Positions 1 through 13,010 of a stretch of 64,000 nt of DNA are shown piece after piece. The stretch is taken from positions 26,705-90,704 of the forward strand of contig JAMKCH010014301.1 of assembly GCA_023653785.1 (NCBI GenBank), written 5' to 3'. This DNA is from Ophioderma brevispina. Taxonomy: Eukaryota; Echinodermata; Ophiuroidea; Amphilepidida; Ophiodermatidae. A program made the translations under genes and the position numbers. The notes under the pieces are model-generated. The model saw nothing but the letters and a program-made list of their open reading frames with translations. It searched no databases and was not told the DNA's origin. The first letter of the stretch is position 1; each line of letters opens with the position of its first letter.

Positions 1-428
1 GGGAACAGACAAGACAAAGCTAGACAAGCAATACAACATTTTGGTACGATAAAACCTGCCTTAAAGTTGTATCTTTGTCTTGTCTTGTCTGTTTTTACTA
101 TGCAAGTTTGGATGAGCATTTTATTCTTATCTTTGCTGTTCTTTGCTCATCCCTCTGTGTACTCTTGTGTATTATTGCTGTCACACTTATAAATTGTGAT
201 TTGTTTAGGTCTAATAATTGAACTTATACAATCAAACAAGCAAATACAAAAGTAAGTTTGAACACTTGTAAATTGTGATTTGTTTTGGTCTATGACCATA
301 CAAAATCAAAGAAGCAAATATAACACAAAAGCAAGTTTGGTAGTTTTAAACATACAAGTTACTGTTTAGTAGCAAATTTTTGTGAGGTTTGTTTTAGTTT
401 CATACTTTTGTGGTTAATTTCAGACCTG
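1..428. other. AT-rich non-coding stretch with a diverged direct repeat
   Basis: No coding signal is seen. A phrase containing AATTGTGATTTGTTT and a following GGTCTA occurs twice, near 192-212 and 275-295, suggesting an old tandem duplication of about 80 bp. The first 100 bases also contain GACAAGACAAAG and, in inverted form, CTTTGTCTTGTC, a weak stem of unknown meaning. Confidence 0.5.
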
Positions 429-639
429 CTAAATTAAAAGACCATCTGACCAATGAGGTGTAGCGGTTTGAAACCATGAATTGCAAAACTGTTCCAAGCT
501 GCAAACCTCTTGAAAAGTAATACCACCTAAATTATTAGAGTATTTTATAATCTGCAACTTATAAGAGAAGATATCAGTAGCTTCCCACAATGCATTGCTT
601 CCAATGGAGGGTTTTGTACAGTTACTGATGTGAATCGTA

Positions 640-772
640 AAGCCCATGATATACTTCCAGTCGCATTCGAGCGATTTCTGCGCATGAGCTTCCGTAACAC
701 TTGATCTTGAGTCAAAATCCAGTATTGCGCACGCCAATTGCTCGCTGCGACTGGAAGTATATCATGGGTTTT
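640..772. repeat. Nested inverted repeat, arms about 33 bp
   Basis: CCCATGATATACTTCCAGTC (646-665) is mirrored by GACTGGAAGTATATCATGGG (748-767), and the pairing extends outward with few mismatches. The loop is about 70 bases. It could form a stable hairpin in RNA or single-stranded DNA, and may be the ends of a small transposon inside the larger inverted repeat. Confidence 0.7.
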
Positions 773-792
773 AGAGATAAAACATGGCTAAA

Positions 793-1010
793 TTAAAGGT
801 GCTTGTTCCGATTTATGTGTAATGTGTTCTCTACTTGATATAAGAACCTGGCACTTGCACATAAGCCCCATCAAGTACTGTGAGAAACAAACTTGCAGTT
901 TTGGTGGTAGAAGAAATAATGTATATTGCAAAGCCCTATTCCATACTGTGCTAATATTGATAGTTAACCATTAAAACAGCATTTTTTGGTTTATATCTTG
1001 GGAATGAAAT
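793..1010 (+). repeat. Dispersed repeat family A, copy 1
   Basis: It starts at a TTAA (793-796) with TTAAAGGTGCTTGTTCCGAT and continues through a block on ATATAAGAACCTGGCACTT and GAAACAAACTTGCAGTTTTG. The same order of blocks recurs at 7189-7500 and, more diverged, at 16690-16990. The TTAAAGG start resembles the family B and piggyBac-like ends elsewhere in the window, so a TTAA-targeting non-autonomous DNA element is possible. A matching inverted 3' end was not found. Confidence 0.6.
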
Positions 1011-1245
1011 GGATTTGAGGGGTCAAATTTCAGGACGACAATGAGAAAAATATGGCCTTTCATCTGTTGCATTTTAAGAATGTTTCGTCTCTAAAGATTC
1101 ACATGACTACCTGTACAAAAATCTCCATTGGAAGCAGTGCATTGTGGGAAGCTACTGATATCTTCTCTTGTCTGCAATATGCATAGATTTTCAATCCCTG
1201 ACGTTGATGGTGCACCAGAAGATCTCAGATTATACCCAAAACTTA

Positions 1246-3772
1246 AAGCAAGCCGAAATCTGACCTGTGTAATGTCAAAGTCTACATCTGTCTGCCTCAC
1301 TTGTCAGCAGTGATGGTTTACATGGATTATCTAACTTGTGTAGGATCATTTTTTGTAACTTAATAGTGAAATTTGTGGGGGGCCGTTGTTGAAGCTTAAG
1401 ACTTCATTGAAGCAATTTCAGAGACAGTTGATCAATTTACCAAGAAACAAACAACATTAATTTCAAGATTGTAATTGGCAAGTCGATAGTCAAAACAGAT
1501 AAATTATTCTATGAACATTCGTTTATTACACAATTAAATATCGTGAAAGGGACGTGTCATGTTATCAAGTTTTATAACAAAACAGCCGAAAGTCTTATTA
1601 TCTTTGAGTTCATGGTGGTATATGTATTATGATAGAATAATACTATACAGTGCAATTCAGTGGCCTTCAGAGTTGTCCAAAATGAGGCAAGTGGCTTCCC
1701 AAGTTACAAAAAAGCAGCAAGTGATATTGAAATGAATGTAGGTCAAAATCACACACAGGTGCCGCATACCGTTAAGGGAACGGTGGAGACTTTAGATGGC
1801 TGTAAGGAAATCATATAGTCAGGTTCCATTTTACACAGGGAGACACTGTAAGTTGGTTAGGGTTCAAAAGGCTCTCTTACATTAAAAATCAGATTTTTTG
1901 CTGTTTGGGTTACAAGCAAGGCCTATCCTAACTAACCTGAAGCCACCTACTAATGATAAATCGGAAATTTTAGTAATTACTGTTCCATACGGACACTTAC
2001 TACACATGTATATAATTGAATGAGAATCGTATCTTGGATAACAATCTTTTCCTCCTTTTCTGTCAATTCTTAGTTGGAAAAAGTTACTTTATGATGAAAG
2101 TTTGAAACATGGAACACTATAATGAAGCTTTTCATTGATAGGGGGCCTATTCCTTCGCAATTTTATCAAAATTATATTTGTGACGCTATCTGTAAATAAC
2201 TGAGAGTGTCCTTTAAAGCAAGCAGAAATCTGACATATGTCATGTCAAAGCTACATCTGTCTGCCATCACTTGTCAGCAATGAGGTTTTACATGGATTTT
2301 TTTACTCTACTTGTTTGGGGATATTTTTAATTTAATATGAAATTTGTACCATTGTGGAGTCTTAGACTTCATTTGACAAATTTCAGAGAGAATTTTTCCC
2401 CAAGAAACACACAACTTACTTTTAGATTGTACCTGGCAAGTCCAGAATAGTCCAAAACAGATACTTATTCACGAACATCATTTATTAGACAATTAAATTC
2501 TTGAAAGAGAGGTCCTTTAATATTATCAAGTTTTTTACAAATGAAACTTATTCTTATTATCTTTGAGTTTGTGGTGTTTATGATAGGTTATAAACTATGC
2601 AGTGCAATTCCAGTGCCTTCAGAATTGTCATCTAAATTAGGCCGTCTTGCTTCCCAAGTTACAAAAACAGCAAGACTTATTGAAATGAATGTAGGTCAAT
2701 ATCACACATTGCTTTCTTAAAGGTAACTGGTATTACTTAGATATGGCTGTAAGGAACTAAGATAAGTTCATGCTTCCTTGTCAGGGTAGACCACTGTAAT
2801 TTTGTTAGTTTCAAAGGCTCTCATTACATTAAAAATCCGAATTTTTGCATGTCTGGTACAAGCAAAGTATCCTAACATAACCTGATCAACCTAATAAGGA
2901 AAAAAAAAAAAAATAAATCAGATTTTGTTATTACTGTCCATACTGACACTTACTACAACATGTAGATAATTGAATGGAGAATCGTATCTTGGAACACAAT
3001 CGTTTTCTTCCTTTTCTGTCAATTCTTCAGTTGGAAAAAGTTACTTATGAGAATTTACAAACATATATTTAACTTTTAAAGCTATTCCTGCAAATTTCAA
3101 ATATTGTTGACGCTATCTGATAAATCACTGATAGTGTCTTTAAAAGTCAAAGCAGAAATCTGACATATGTCATGTCAAAGTCTACATCTGTCTGCCTCAC
3201 TTGTCAGCAAGAGGTTTTACATGGATTTTTTATCTAACTTGTTTTTGGGATCATTTTTGAATTTAATAGTGAAATTTGTACCATTGTGGAGGCTTAGACT
3301 TTCATTTGGAGCAATTTCAGAGAGAATATTTCCCAAGAAAACAAACAACATTACTTTTAGATTGTAACTGGCAAGTCAGATAGTCAAAACAGATAATTAT
3401 TCACGAACATTCAGTTTATTAGACAATTAATATCTTGAAAGAGAGACTTTATATTATCAAGTTTTTTAACAAATCAACTTATTCTTATTATCTTTGAGTT
3501 TATGGTGTGTATTATGATAGGTATAATACTATGCAGTGCAATTCAGTGGCCTTCAGAAGTTGTCACTAAATGAGCAGTCTTGCTTCCCAAGTTACAAAAA
3601 CAGCAAGTGATATTGAAATGAATAGGTCAATAATCACACCTTGCCTTTTCCTAAAGGTAACTGGTATTACTTTAAGAATGCTGTAAGGAAATAAGGTAAG
3701 TTCATGTTCCATTGTCCAGGGGAGACCACTGTAATTTTGTTAGTTTCAAAGGCTCTCATTACTTAGAGCTTG
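1246..3772. repeat. Tandem repeat, about 2.7 copies of a ~0.95 kb unit
   Basis: Units begin near 1246, 2215 and 3148 at a shared block (GAAATCTGAC followed by TGTCAAAG and CATCTGTCTGCC). The third unit stops near 3770, at CTCATTACTTA. Landmarks recur in the same order in each unit: CAATTTCAGAGA, TTATCTTTGAGTT, TTACAAAAACAGCAAG and CTTACTACA. Copies differ mostly by one-base insertions or deletions, often in homopolymers. No unit holds a reading frame of note. This is either a true low-copy tandem array or one locus assembled several times from noisy reads. Confidence 0.85.
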
Positions 3773-4919
3773 TTAACATGTAGACATTGGCAAATTGAAA
3801 GAGCTGAACGATGCTACATGGAGCCGTCTTTAATAAAAAATATTGTACGGGAGTATAACTTGGAGGAAATTGTACAAAGGTGCTGTCATCCATCAATGGT
3901 AAAGGTATCTTTAATCCTGTTATTACTGGGTATACCCAAAGGGTTATGAAAACAAGGCAAGAGTATAGGTTGCACACGACCAGACTTGCTACTGCCCAAT
4001 TCCAGACAGATTTAAGAATAACAAAACATTGACATTTCTATGGCACCTGAAGGGGGAGGAAATAAGAAGCTGGGTTTCCTGCTTCTCAAGAATTATCATG
4101 AGAACTTGGTAAATCTGCATTAAGGAAGGGGTGTCAGAATCAAAGAAGCAACCCAGTGGAGAGATTTGGATATAAGATCAGGGACCATGACCTGAGCTAT
4201 TTGAATATGTGCAAGGAGTATATTAGTTCTACCTGGTTATGCAACCATTTTACTCGTAAAGAGTAGAAACGTAATATAAGTCTTTAAAGGAATTGATGAG
4301 AGATGGGAAAATTGGAAGAAAGAAAGAGTAGAAAAAGTAATCTTCCCATACTTGTGTTGATAGTGAAGCAGTGGTGTACTGATCAGGGGTGGGGGTTCTC
4401 CATTGGCTTGAAATATTGGGTTACAGTGGCTTGAAATATCAGGATGAACTGGAATAACATTCAAGTTACATTTTTGTTCCTATTTTTGAGGAATTGCAAC
4501 CAACTTGGGATAAATTTGGGCCAAGTTAAGGTAAATTGGACAATTTTTCTTGTGCTTTGCATGCGCTTGGTTCCATTTTGCACTTGTTACAGCAGGTCAC
4601 CAGGACGACTAGGGAATTTCGCTCCCTCTGGGTTGATTGCCTCGGTATGCCCTTGTGATATTTCCCTTTGGTGCTGATGGTCTCTTTACTTGGTATCTTG
4701 TCTTTGTCTGAAGTGTGAAGTGACGATGCGTGTGTATGCCCAGTGCCACCTTTCAGTTGCAGTGCACTTGTGCTTTGCCTACGCTCACGCTGAAAATCGG
4801 TACAATGTATATGACCATGTCGGCTATTTCGTACTTAGAGCTGGACAGAGTATATGTAATTTGTATGAGAAATGAGAACTCTATTCTAAAACTGAATTCT
4901 TCCTCTTCATGGTTCATGT

Positions 4920-4922
<3 letters not shown>
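3773..4922. other. Non-coding stretch, nothing recognised
   Basis: Only short open frames with no recognisable domain are present (for example 4444-4677). No transposon ends, repeats or splice-bounded exon were recognised here. Confidence 0.4.

Positions 4923-5002
<80 letters not shown>
4923..5002. repeat. Poly(C) tract, 80 bases
   Basis: Eighty uninterrupted C are followed by A, six C, and ACACACC. Frames crossing it would encode runs of proline (+) or glycine (-), but these are products of the homopolymer and not genes. Such a tract can fold into i-motif or G-quadruplex structures. It is also a common site of read-length error, so the count is uncertain. Confidence 0.9.
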
Positions 5003-5479
5003 ACCCCCCACACACCACCATGGGAAAGAGTAGCATATTCCCCTCTTCAGAGGGGATGTCATTTGTGGGAAGTGCACCCTCATTTTATTGATGAAGATAG
5101 ATAGATATTCACATGCACCCATAGCCCATTCAAAATTAACAAATACCCTCAAATGAAAAAAGCAACAATCTATTTGTTGTGAAACAAAACAAGCAATCTG
5201 GATCCAGACAATTAAACGAACACTGACAGCAGCCTATGAGGAACTGAATTTGAAAAATTAAGACAGAATTTCAGAATCAGAAACATTGGGGAGCATTCTA
5301 AATACTGGTTTCCAACAAAATTGGGTGCATTTTTCTGGAAGAGTCCTTGTGTCTCTTTAAAATCAATCATAAAATTTGTTAAAACTTATATGCTAAAACG
5401 ATAATGTGTTTTCCCTATTTTAAAAATGCTGTCAAACTTTATCCCTGCTAAAAAAAGTACTACCGGTAGTAGAATGTTT
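5003..5479. other. Non-coding stretch, nothing recognised
   Basis: No domain, exon or repeat end is seen. The only notable motif is TACCGGTA near 5460. Confidence 0.4.
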
Positions 5480-5791
5480 TTAAAGGTGGGTGACCTGATC
5501 ATGGTTCCATTTTTCCTATGATGTCTTCTCCCTCACACATAAAGCATATCACCAAAAATGTCTGCTCACAAACTTTGAGTTCAATTGGTCCAGCCATTTG
5601 GATAGTAGGAGCAAAATTGTATGCTAAATTGGCCCAGGACAGTGTTAATAAATGTGGTATACCACATTTATTGATGTTTTTGTTCATAATATCAAAATGA
5701 AATACTTACTGGGCCTAAAATTTTACTGGGATAAAGAGAAAAAAATATGATACCAAAAGCTCAAATTTTATGCAGTATGGGTCAGCCACTT
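5480..5791 (+). repeat. Dispersed repeat family B, copy 1
   Basis: It starts TTAAAGGTGGGTGACC at a TTAA (5480-5483). Shared internal blocks are AAGCATATCA, GTCCAGCCATTT, GGACAGTGT with TTAATAAATG, and TTTTTGTTCATAA. These match the block at 39681-39965 in the same order at roughly 70-75 percent identity. At 5792 another TTAAAGGTG begins, so two elements may abut. Confidence 0.6.
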
Positions 5792-7188
5792 TTAAAGGTG
5801 CACTCCTGCAAAATGCACCCACACAAAAAATTTAAAAACAGCAAACAAGTTTAAAACTTTGTGTTTTTATACTTTCTTTGCCATAGTGAATATGGTAAAC
5901 CTCTGAAACACTCTTCTTAGGTGTTCCACAACTTTTGAAGTTTGATCCTTTTAGCTGTTTAGTGAAGCAGCTTCATACACAATTTGGTCCCAATTACCAA
6001 ATTTTGGAAAAAGCACCAAAGTTGTTATTGATGTGGACTTTGACATGTTCAGTATTACTAGCTATAGACAAACTGAATCATAAGGTTATAACAAGCAATT
6101 TGAAATATTTCTCAGTGTATTTAGCAAAGCATTTTGAAAATTTAACCCTTTACAGAAGTGTACCTTTGACATATTTTATGTGCATCTTGATGACTATAAC
6201 TCATAGACTTATCAAACCATTGACTTTGTTTAATTTCTATATGGAGATGAAGTTTTTTACATATGCGCCTTTCAAGGCAAATGGCACATTTTGAATTTTT
6301 GACCCTTTATGACCTTTGATCTCAGCCATCTTGGTCAGATATGAAATGTGTCTATATAATATTCAGCGTGTCAATCTGCATATCTGCACTAAATTCAGTG
6401 CATTTACCACAATTTAGTAATTGTTTCACTAAGGGCATTTGCTGTACATGTAACAACTCCGAATTTGACAAAGTTGAAGGTGCCCTCCTTTCAAATCGAA
6501 TGGGAATGCATTGAATGTTGGACAAATTTCAGTATTTTAAGTGATGCAGTACTTAACAGTCTTCCTGAGCTGAATATTGCAACCTTCATTCAAATTCTTA
6601 AAATAAACATGAAGTAGCATACCATAGACACCTTAAAATAATACATGTTACAATATTGATGTATAATCAATTTTTCATTTCAAAAAGTATAAAATTGAAA
6701 GAAAATATCTGTGATTTTTCTTCATTTGACATATGATAATATTTATCAACACATTTCTTGATTTGTTAATGATAATTATCAATCATTGTGATTCATATAC
6801 TTTTTGTATTAATCCTTTGATAGATATGGTATGATTGCAGCACTCCACACAGCGTGCTGTAGGAGTTATTTGTACTCCCCAATGTATATAAAAATAAATC
6901 ACAGAACATGCAAGATGTTCAATTTTAATGGCATTTTTGGGTTAACCTATTCTTTTTTGTACAGGTGTTGAGTTGTGGATCTCATCCATTTGAAGTGCCT
7001 CATCGTTCAATTTCAAGTGTGAATAAATCTAAATGTGTGTCAAGGTTTAGCAAAACTGGATTTCTCATGTAAATTTCGACAGATGACACAAGTCGATTTG
7101 TAAAGATTTTTCATGAAAAGTACAGTTACCTTGATATAAAAGCACATGCCCATTCAATTTTTGTCCAAAACATTATTTGCAAAACACA
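5792..7188. other. AT-rich non-coding stretch
   Basis: The longest open frame (5935-6294, 119 codons) has no recognisable domain, no splice context and a hydrophobic composition typical of AT-rich chance frames. I do not call it. Apart from TTAAAGGTGCACTCC at 5792, no structure was recognised. Confidence 0.4.
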
Positions 7189-7500
7189 TTAAAGGTGCTT
7201 GTTCCGATTTATGTCTATTGTGTTCTCTACGTGATATAAGAGCCTGGCACTTCAGCATACACCCCATCAAGTACCGTGGGAAACAAACTTGTGGTTTTGA
7301 TGTAGAAGCAATAATGCGCATTGCCAAGCCCAATTCAACACTGTGCTAATATTTAGGGTTAACCATTAATTCGGACAGTTTTTGTTTATATCTTGGCAAT
7401 GAATGAATTTGAGGGCTGAATTCAGGACGACAATGAGAAGAATACCGTCCTTTTATCTGATATCACAATCGTACCTTTCATGTAAATCAGGGAGTTGATC
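7189..7500 (+). repeat. Dispersed repeat family A, copy 2
   Basis: It starts at TTAA (7189-7192) with TTAAAGGTGCTTGTTCCGAT, identical to copy 1 over the first 20 bases, then diverges slowly through TGATATAAGAGCCTGGCACTT, GTGCTAATAT and GGACGACAATGAGAA. Identity to copy 1 is about 80 percent by eye. Confidence 0.7.
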
Positions 7501-10080
7501 CCAAGACGATCCGAACATCAATTAATTTTTTGATCATTCAAACCGATTGAGGTCACCTTTTTCATAACACCTGGAGTCCTTTGAATTGTTGGGTAGCACC
7601 GTATTTGCACCAGAAAAAGGAGGACAAAAACATTTTATGTTCATACTCATGTTACCTCCCAGTTTTTAAGGTTGTCAGGATCTTCCTACCTCAGTTTTAA
7701 CTTTCTTTTTAAAAATTACTTTTTGTAGATTATTTCGATTATAGTTACCTCAAGGTTTTTTTAGGTTGTCAGGAGTCCCTGCTTGGTAAATCGTTTTTAC
7801 TGTATTTTTTTTAAAAGCATTTGTCTTTTTGTCAAATTGTTTGTTTTTTCTTTTTTTAAGGTCACAACTAAAAATTCACTTATCATTTTTGGATTAACAA
7901 AATAAATATAAGAAATTACGTTACTGAAGAATAATTTAGTGACTGAATCCTAATCACAAAATTAGCCAAATTGAATACAAAATGAAAAAGTCTCAGTGAA
8001 GCTTAGTTTTTCTAAATATGACCAAAAGGTGGATGTACATTGATTTTAGACAGCTGTCAACGATTCCCACGACTGCTTGAGCACAATACTTCAAGATGTT
8101 GTGGATGTTTCACTTGCTCACTTTCATTAAAAAAGCATATTGTGACTTTTTTATTTGTGGATTTTCATTGGCATGAAGGGTCTCAAATTGTACTTGTACT
8201 TTGTATAGTCTGGATGTGTTGGTAATCAAACCTTTGGGCCTTTTGTATAGATTTTGGGGGTCCATACCTTGTAATTTCATGTTAATGCACCCATTTATCA
8301 GTTGATCGCCAAATGATTTTAGGACTCTATAGGTTTCAAACTTGACATCCTTATATTTTGTTTTATTGGAAGACGTTTTTTTAAAGAATCATGAGTAGGT
8401 TTGTCAAACTGGTTCATTTGTCACATTTTTAGCCATATTTTAAAGATTTAAGTAACAACCTAACAGGCTTTTTAACAGAAACAGCAAAATATAATTTTTA
8501 AGGCTTTATTCTTGATGCGTGGGTGTGGTTGGGTAGTGGCTGTCCCCAGCATACACTTAGCACCAAATACAAAGCTTCGGTTTGCTGTTAAATTATGTTA
8601 AGATTCTCACAGTTGGATTTACAAAAAAAAATATCTGTGGCTTAAGAGGTTGAAGGTTGTTATTATTATTTTATAAACTATCAGGATATTATTTTCATTT
8701 TTTTATTCAGCAACAATTTCTCACCAAAGAACCTAGGGGCAAATTCCCTAGCATCTCAGCTCTTTGGCATCAACCAATGCATCGCCTAAACATCTGGTGG
8801 ATTTTATCAAAAAAACATTTTTGCATGCTTAATTTCATGTTGATGATGATTTAAATGCCATGTAATATCCAATATCTGTGCGATTCTTGAAGGAACATTT
8901 ACTAGCATCCCCATTTCATTAACGACTAATATATGTGGCAAGATCAGGGCTGTCCCTGGGGTGTGACCCCCCATTTACAGAATTCTGCCGGCAAAATGTT
9001 GACTAATTGCCAGCAAGTTCGGTATTAATGTAAAATGATGTAGGTGGAATATTCTAATGAAATAAAATATTTTGTTACTGATATTACTTCCCATTGCTAA
9101 TATGCAGTATTTTAACACAGTATTTTGACACTTAGTTCATTGGAGGGTGGGCCAGAAATCCCATTTTGTACCATCATTGGTTTAACACGTAAAAGTGAAA
9201 TCTTGACGAATACTTACTGTATTTTTTATTCTTTTTCAGGAAAATTTTCTACTCCAAAACCTGGACTTTAGAATCACTCCACTGTAAGCGTTATTCGGAT
9301 TTTTTTTTTGTATGAATAACGGATGAGACGAGGTCCGTATGTGGGTCATTGGAACACCCATGACCGCCTCACATCAAAGCACCCAAATTGGTTTGTTTGT
9401 TTGCACTCTGTATTGCTGTCCCCCAGACTTTATGATGCATTGTGGACCGGCTGCGGACCATGAAATGCCCCCTTAAATTCAATATAAACAAATTAATATG
9501 CATGTTGATGCATAAAGTGCCATGTAATGCTATGACAATATGAGTATGCAAGGCATTATTTGTTCCTTTTTCAGTGCAGGAGAATTGTAATAAAAATAGT
9601 ACAAATTTGTTGCATATTGGCAGGTCGTATTAAAGGATATACTAAATGACCAAAATCAATATGGCTTCCATTGAAGCGTAAAGTTTGTGGGCATGTTTCT
9701 GATGAAGCACACAGTATTGAAAAGGATGTGGGTTGCTACTTAGAGAGACACTTCACTAAATGACACTTCTGTGGACGCTTTAATATCGGTGTGGTCACGA
9801 CATGTGTCGAATCTGATTTTTTGGCAAATTGGGTAATAGTTGATTCTGGTTGCAACATTTATGTAGCTCTTTGAATTGTACCCAAAAATCAAGTGAAATC
9901 ACATCTCCTAACCAAAGTAGCCGCAGTCGAATAAACACGCATTTGTATAAACGGGTTTGCACAAACAATCGAATACGTATTCGATAGCTTTTGCGGGTCG
10001 AAATATCTCAAGCACACAGATACATTGTAACGCATACGTATTCGCTGGGACAAAACTTGCTACTTCAGTGATCAAAATCG
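7501..10080. other. AT-rich non-coding stretch
   Basis: No exon or domain was recognised. A short block near 9925-9990 (GCAGTCGAATA, ACAAACAATCG) recurs near 13075-13140, hinting at another old dispersed repeat. Confidence 0.4.
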
Positions 10081-10930
10081 AAATAGGTCTATAGATTCCC
10101 CCTCGCTACCGAAGGGGGGGGGGTGGTTACCTTTAGGTTTGTTCCCCGGCTTGCTAAAACCCCTTTTTTGGGGCCAAAATTGTTTGAATTAATTGTCAAT
10201 GACATTTCCCGCTCTATTTTCATCCAAAAAACAAACATCCACCGGGGTAATAGGTTAAGCAGATCAGGGTGATCCCAAAGTGATGGATGGGGGGGGGGGT
10301 TGGCAACCACCCCCCCCCCTTCGGAGAGAATACAAACATGACCTAACAAAACACAGGAACATAATCAGGACGACTTGACATGTGGTACCCATATAGATAG
10401 CTATGGTCCTCCTCTTTCCATTGATAAAAAATGAGTACCAACTGCCTATTATCATTCCGTAACAAATGACGGCATAAAGTCGCAGGTCAGCAAAAGTGCC
10501 ATTTCCATGGACACACACACAGTGAAAAAATTCAAATTTTTTCGCCAAAAAAAAAGGTTAGGAAAATCAGGTTTGTAATGGGTTTTTTACTCATCTACTT
10601 GATGGGAATGATTGTTTATATAATGAGAGCATTAAGAGCTATAATAAGGTGTTTGAGTCGCTTAAAAATGCGATCAAATCAATTTTCCACCCTATATTCA
10701 GTATTTTCGTACTTTCCTCAACCATAGGACGTCATTGTGACATATGACGTGTCATTGTGACGTCATAATGGTATCTTATTTTGGTACCAATGAAAAGAAC
10801 ATCCTAAGTATCCTCTGGTACAAATTTATAGGAATCAATTCGTGTTCAGTAACGAAAAGCGGGGGGAGGGTGGTAACACCCCCCACCCCTTCGGCAATTT
10901 TGTTACAAAAAATGCTCAGATAGACTAGAC
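10081..10930. repeat. Dispersed repeat family C, copies rich in G and C runs
   Basis: The segment contains GGGGGGG-GTGG followed by complementary CCCC runs at 10110-10125, 10290-10320 and 10862-10895, and a block reading ATGGTATCTTATTTTGGTA. The latter, with its run of C, recurs in 25400-25545. A related block with GACGTCATTGTGACG lies at 11750-12030. The G/C-run pairs could form hairpins. Family identity is unknown. Confidence 0.5.
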
Positions 10931-11749
10931 GAGGTTTTAAGGCCAATCGTGAAATTTACCTTTCTATACTCATGAGGGCTTGTCAGGTTATTCACATTTT
11001 AATTTTGTGTTTTAATTATGTGAGTTTACTAATTTAAACCTACTGTCTGTGCGTCGTGAAAAAGAATGTATCAAGTTTTGAGTTTTAAATTTGTTACAAA
11101 TACACCAAAGTTTATTTTTTTTGGGGGGGGAGGGCATATCTTGACATTAATCCTAGTATACAAAGAGGGAGGAGTTACCACCCCAGGTGTAACTTTCCCT
11201 CGGTGCGCAAAAAGTTAAAAACTAAAGTCGTAGTCTTCCATATAATTATTTAAATCCTTCTGCTAAATTTTGGGGCGAAACAAATGTTGAAGGTAGCACC
11301 CTAACCGGGGTAGCGTCGAAGTCGATTGGGTGGTAGTGGTTCTACTCCCTCTACTATACCACATTATGAAAATGCAGCATTCTGATGGTCAGTTTACTGC
11401 CCTTATTCTGCAATAATGAAGCCGCTAGGCATTTCTTATCATTATTTTCATTCACCATCAGCATACAAAATACACATAAATAAGGCCTATTAACTTAAAA
11501 ACCTATACAAAAAAACAAAAATCAAATCAAGTTTTTTAGTAATAGAATAGAAATTTGTAGTATTAATCTATGGGACTTACATAATGTATCCTTAGGGCGG
11601 GAGAAAAATAAAAATAATGGGTGCCATTATTTTAGTTTTACCGACCTCGGGAACATATTCGCCTATAAATGATACTGCATGACCTTTAGTTATTAGTTCA
11701 GTTTCTTTAAATATATTGTGCACGTTATGGCTCTAAAAGTCTATATTAA

Positions 11750-12050
11750 AGTCTTTCCATATCATTTGGGCAAAAAACCGCATGAAAATGCAACATTCCT
11801 ACCTTTTTATGGCAAAATTCATTTTTTCATTTCTACTCTGATGTGTGTCTGTGGAAATGGACCACTTTTGCCAAAATTGTGAACCTTGACGTCATTGTGA
11901 CGCCATACTAGGTTAGGTGGAAGCAGTAGAAGAAAACGGTGGACCAATGCTATCAACGGTATACCAACATCGAAATCATCTATTGCTTTATAATAATGAA
12001 TTCTCGGGGTTGAACACCCCACCCCTTAGTAAACCGTGTTACAAAAAATA
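11750..12050. repeat. Dispersed repeat family C, related copy
   Basis: Blocks CATGAAAATGCAACATTCCTAC and GCCAAAATTG match the segment near 25330-25370 (CATGAAAATCCGATATCCTAC). It ends with GGGGTTGAACACCCCACCCC, the same self-complementary G/C end seen at 10862-10895. No coding frame is inferred. Confidence 0.45.
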
Positions 12051-12834
12051 GACTTGTAAACATATGCGAACGTTTGATTTTCTTTTATGTAACTTTGATA
12101 TCTGCAAACTAAATAATTACTAATATCATTTTTTTTTTATTAAAATCGCCTTTCAGAACAAATAGACTGGTCTTTGGGAAGGTGTTTGTATTTCGCGTTA
12201 GTGCCTTCTAAATTTTTTAGATTATGTTAGGTAGAGTATATTACCCATTTAATTGTTAATTCGTTCCAAGTTAAGCGGGTACATTACTTTAAAAGATTAC
12301 GAACTATTATGTAAGGAGAATTTAAGAAAAGAAAAACGAGAGAGGGAAGAAAAGAAAATAGACACACTGTTATCCTTCCCAAATCTTTTGAGTTATGAAT
12401 ATTTCCCATTAATTTTAAATATTGTCTGAGCTCAATTGTTGACACAGTTCAGCCAATATTTATTGTGGTTACAAATTGACATACTATTTATTATTTTATA
12501 GAACATGCCACTACAATGTTTGTGTTCCTTCTAACGTAATTTACTCTGAAATTTATGTTTTTTTCTGCAAAAAATGAGTTTTTTCAAACTATGGGCGGAC
12601 TAATTAAAGATATTTATGTTAAGGAGGCCAATGTAAGAGGTTTGTAATTTTTGGAATTCGTTGGTCCTTCGTGGTCCACGTATGCACTAATTTTCCACGA
12701 AAGATAATGCCATAAGTGAATGTTTCCCCCTTTAACCGCTTATGGAAGTCGTTTGTATACAAATTTGCATGGTTGTAACATAAACACAAGCAATAGACAT
12801 CGTCATGTGTCGTCTTCCATCTCATAAGCATGTC

Positions 12835-13010
12835 ATCGTCGTCGTTGTCGTCTTTCATCATTATCATCATTAAATCTATCATCCATTATCATCATCATAA
12901 TGATCAGTAGCATCATTGTAGTCGTCAAGCCGATGTGTCCTTATTTCATGTATGCCACATCATCCCGCCACGTTATTTTTATCATCGTGGCATCATCAGG
13001 CATCATCATA
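12835..13010. repeat. Imperfect CAT/ATC trinucleotide-rich stretch
   Basis: Runs of CATCAT, TCATCG and TCGTCG dominate about 175 bases. The minus-strand frame over it would encode Asp/Met repeats and is taken as a repeat artefact. Confidence 0.7.

Larger units (their letters stand above)
545..1185. mobile_element. Inverted-repeat (foldback-like) element interrupted by a family A repeat
   Basis: About 95 bases at 550-645 recur as reverse complement at 1095-1185, with shared blocks such as CATTGTGGGAAGCTACTGAT and CTCCATTGGAAGCA. The arms look more than 80 percent identical. Between them lie a second, smaller inverted repeat (640-772) and a copy of dispersed family A (793-1010). This is the expected shape of a non-autonomous foldback element with a later insertion. 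No transposase is visible. Minus-strand open frames across it (429-737, 1091-1300) are judged to be chance frames, sharing residues only because the arms match. Confidence 0.6.

Noticed and set aside
429..737. 102-codon minus-strand frame
   Set aside because: Covers the arm and inner hairpin of an inverted-repeat element; the residues shared with the 1091-1300 frame come from the repeat.
4730..5152. Several overlapping frames encoding long proline or glycine runs
   Set aside because: They exist only because of the 80-base poly(C) and appear on both strands.
5935..6294. 119-codon open frame
   Set aside because: AT-rich, hydrophobic, no domain, no splice or promoter context.
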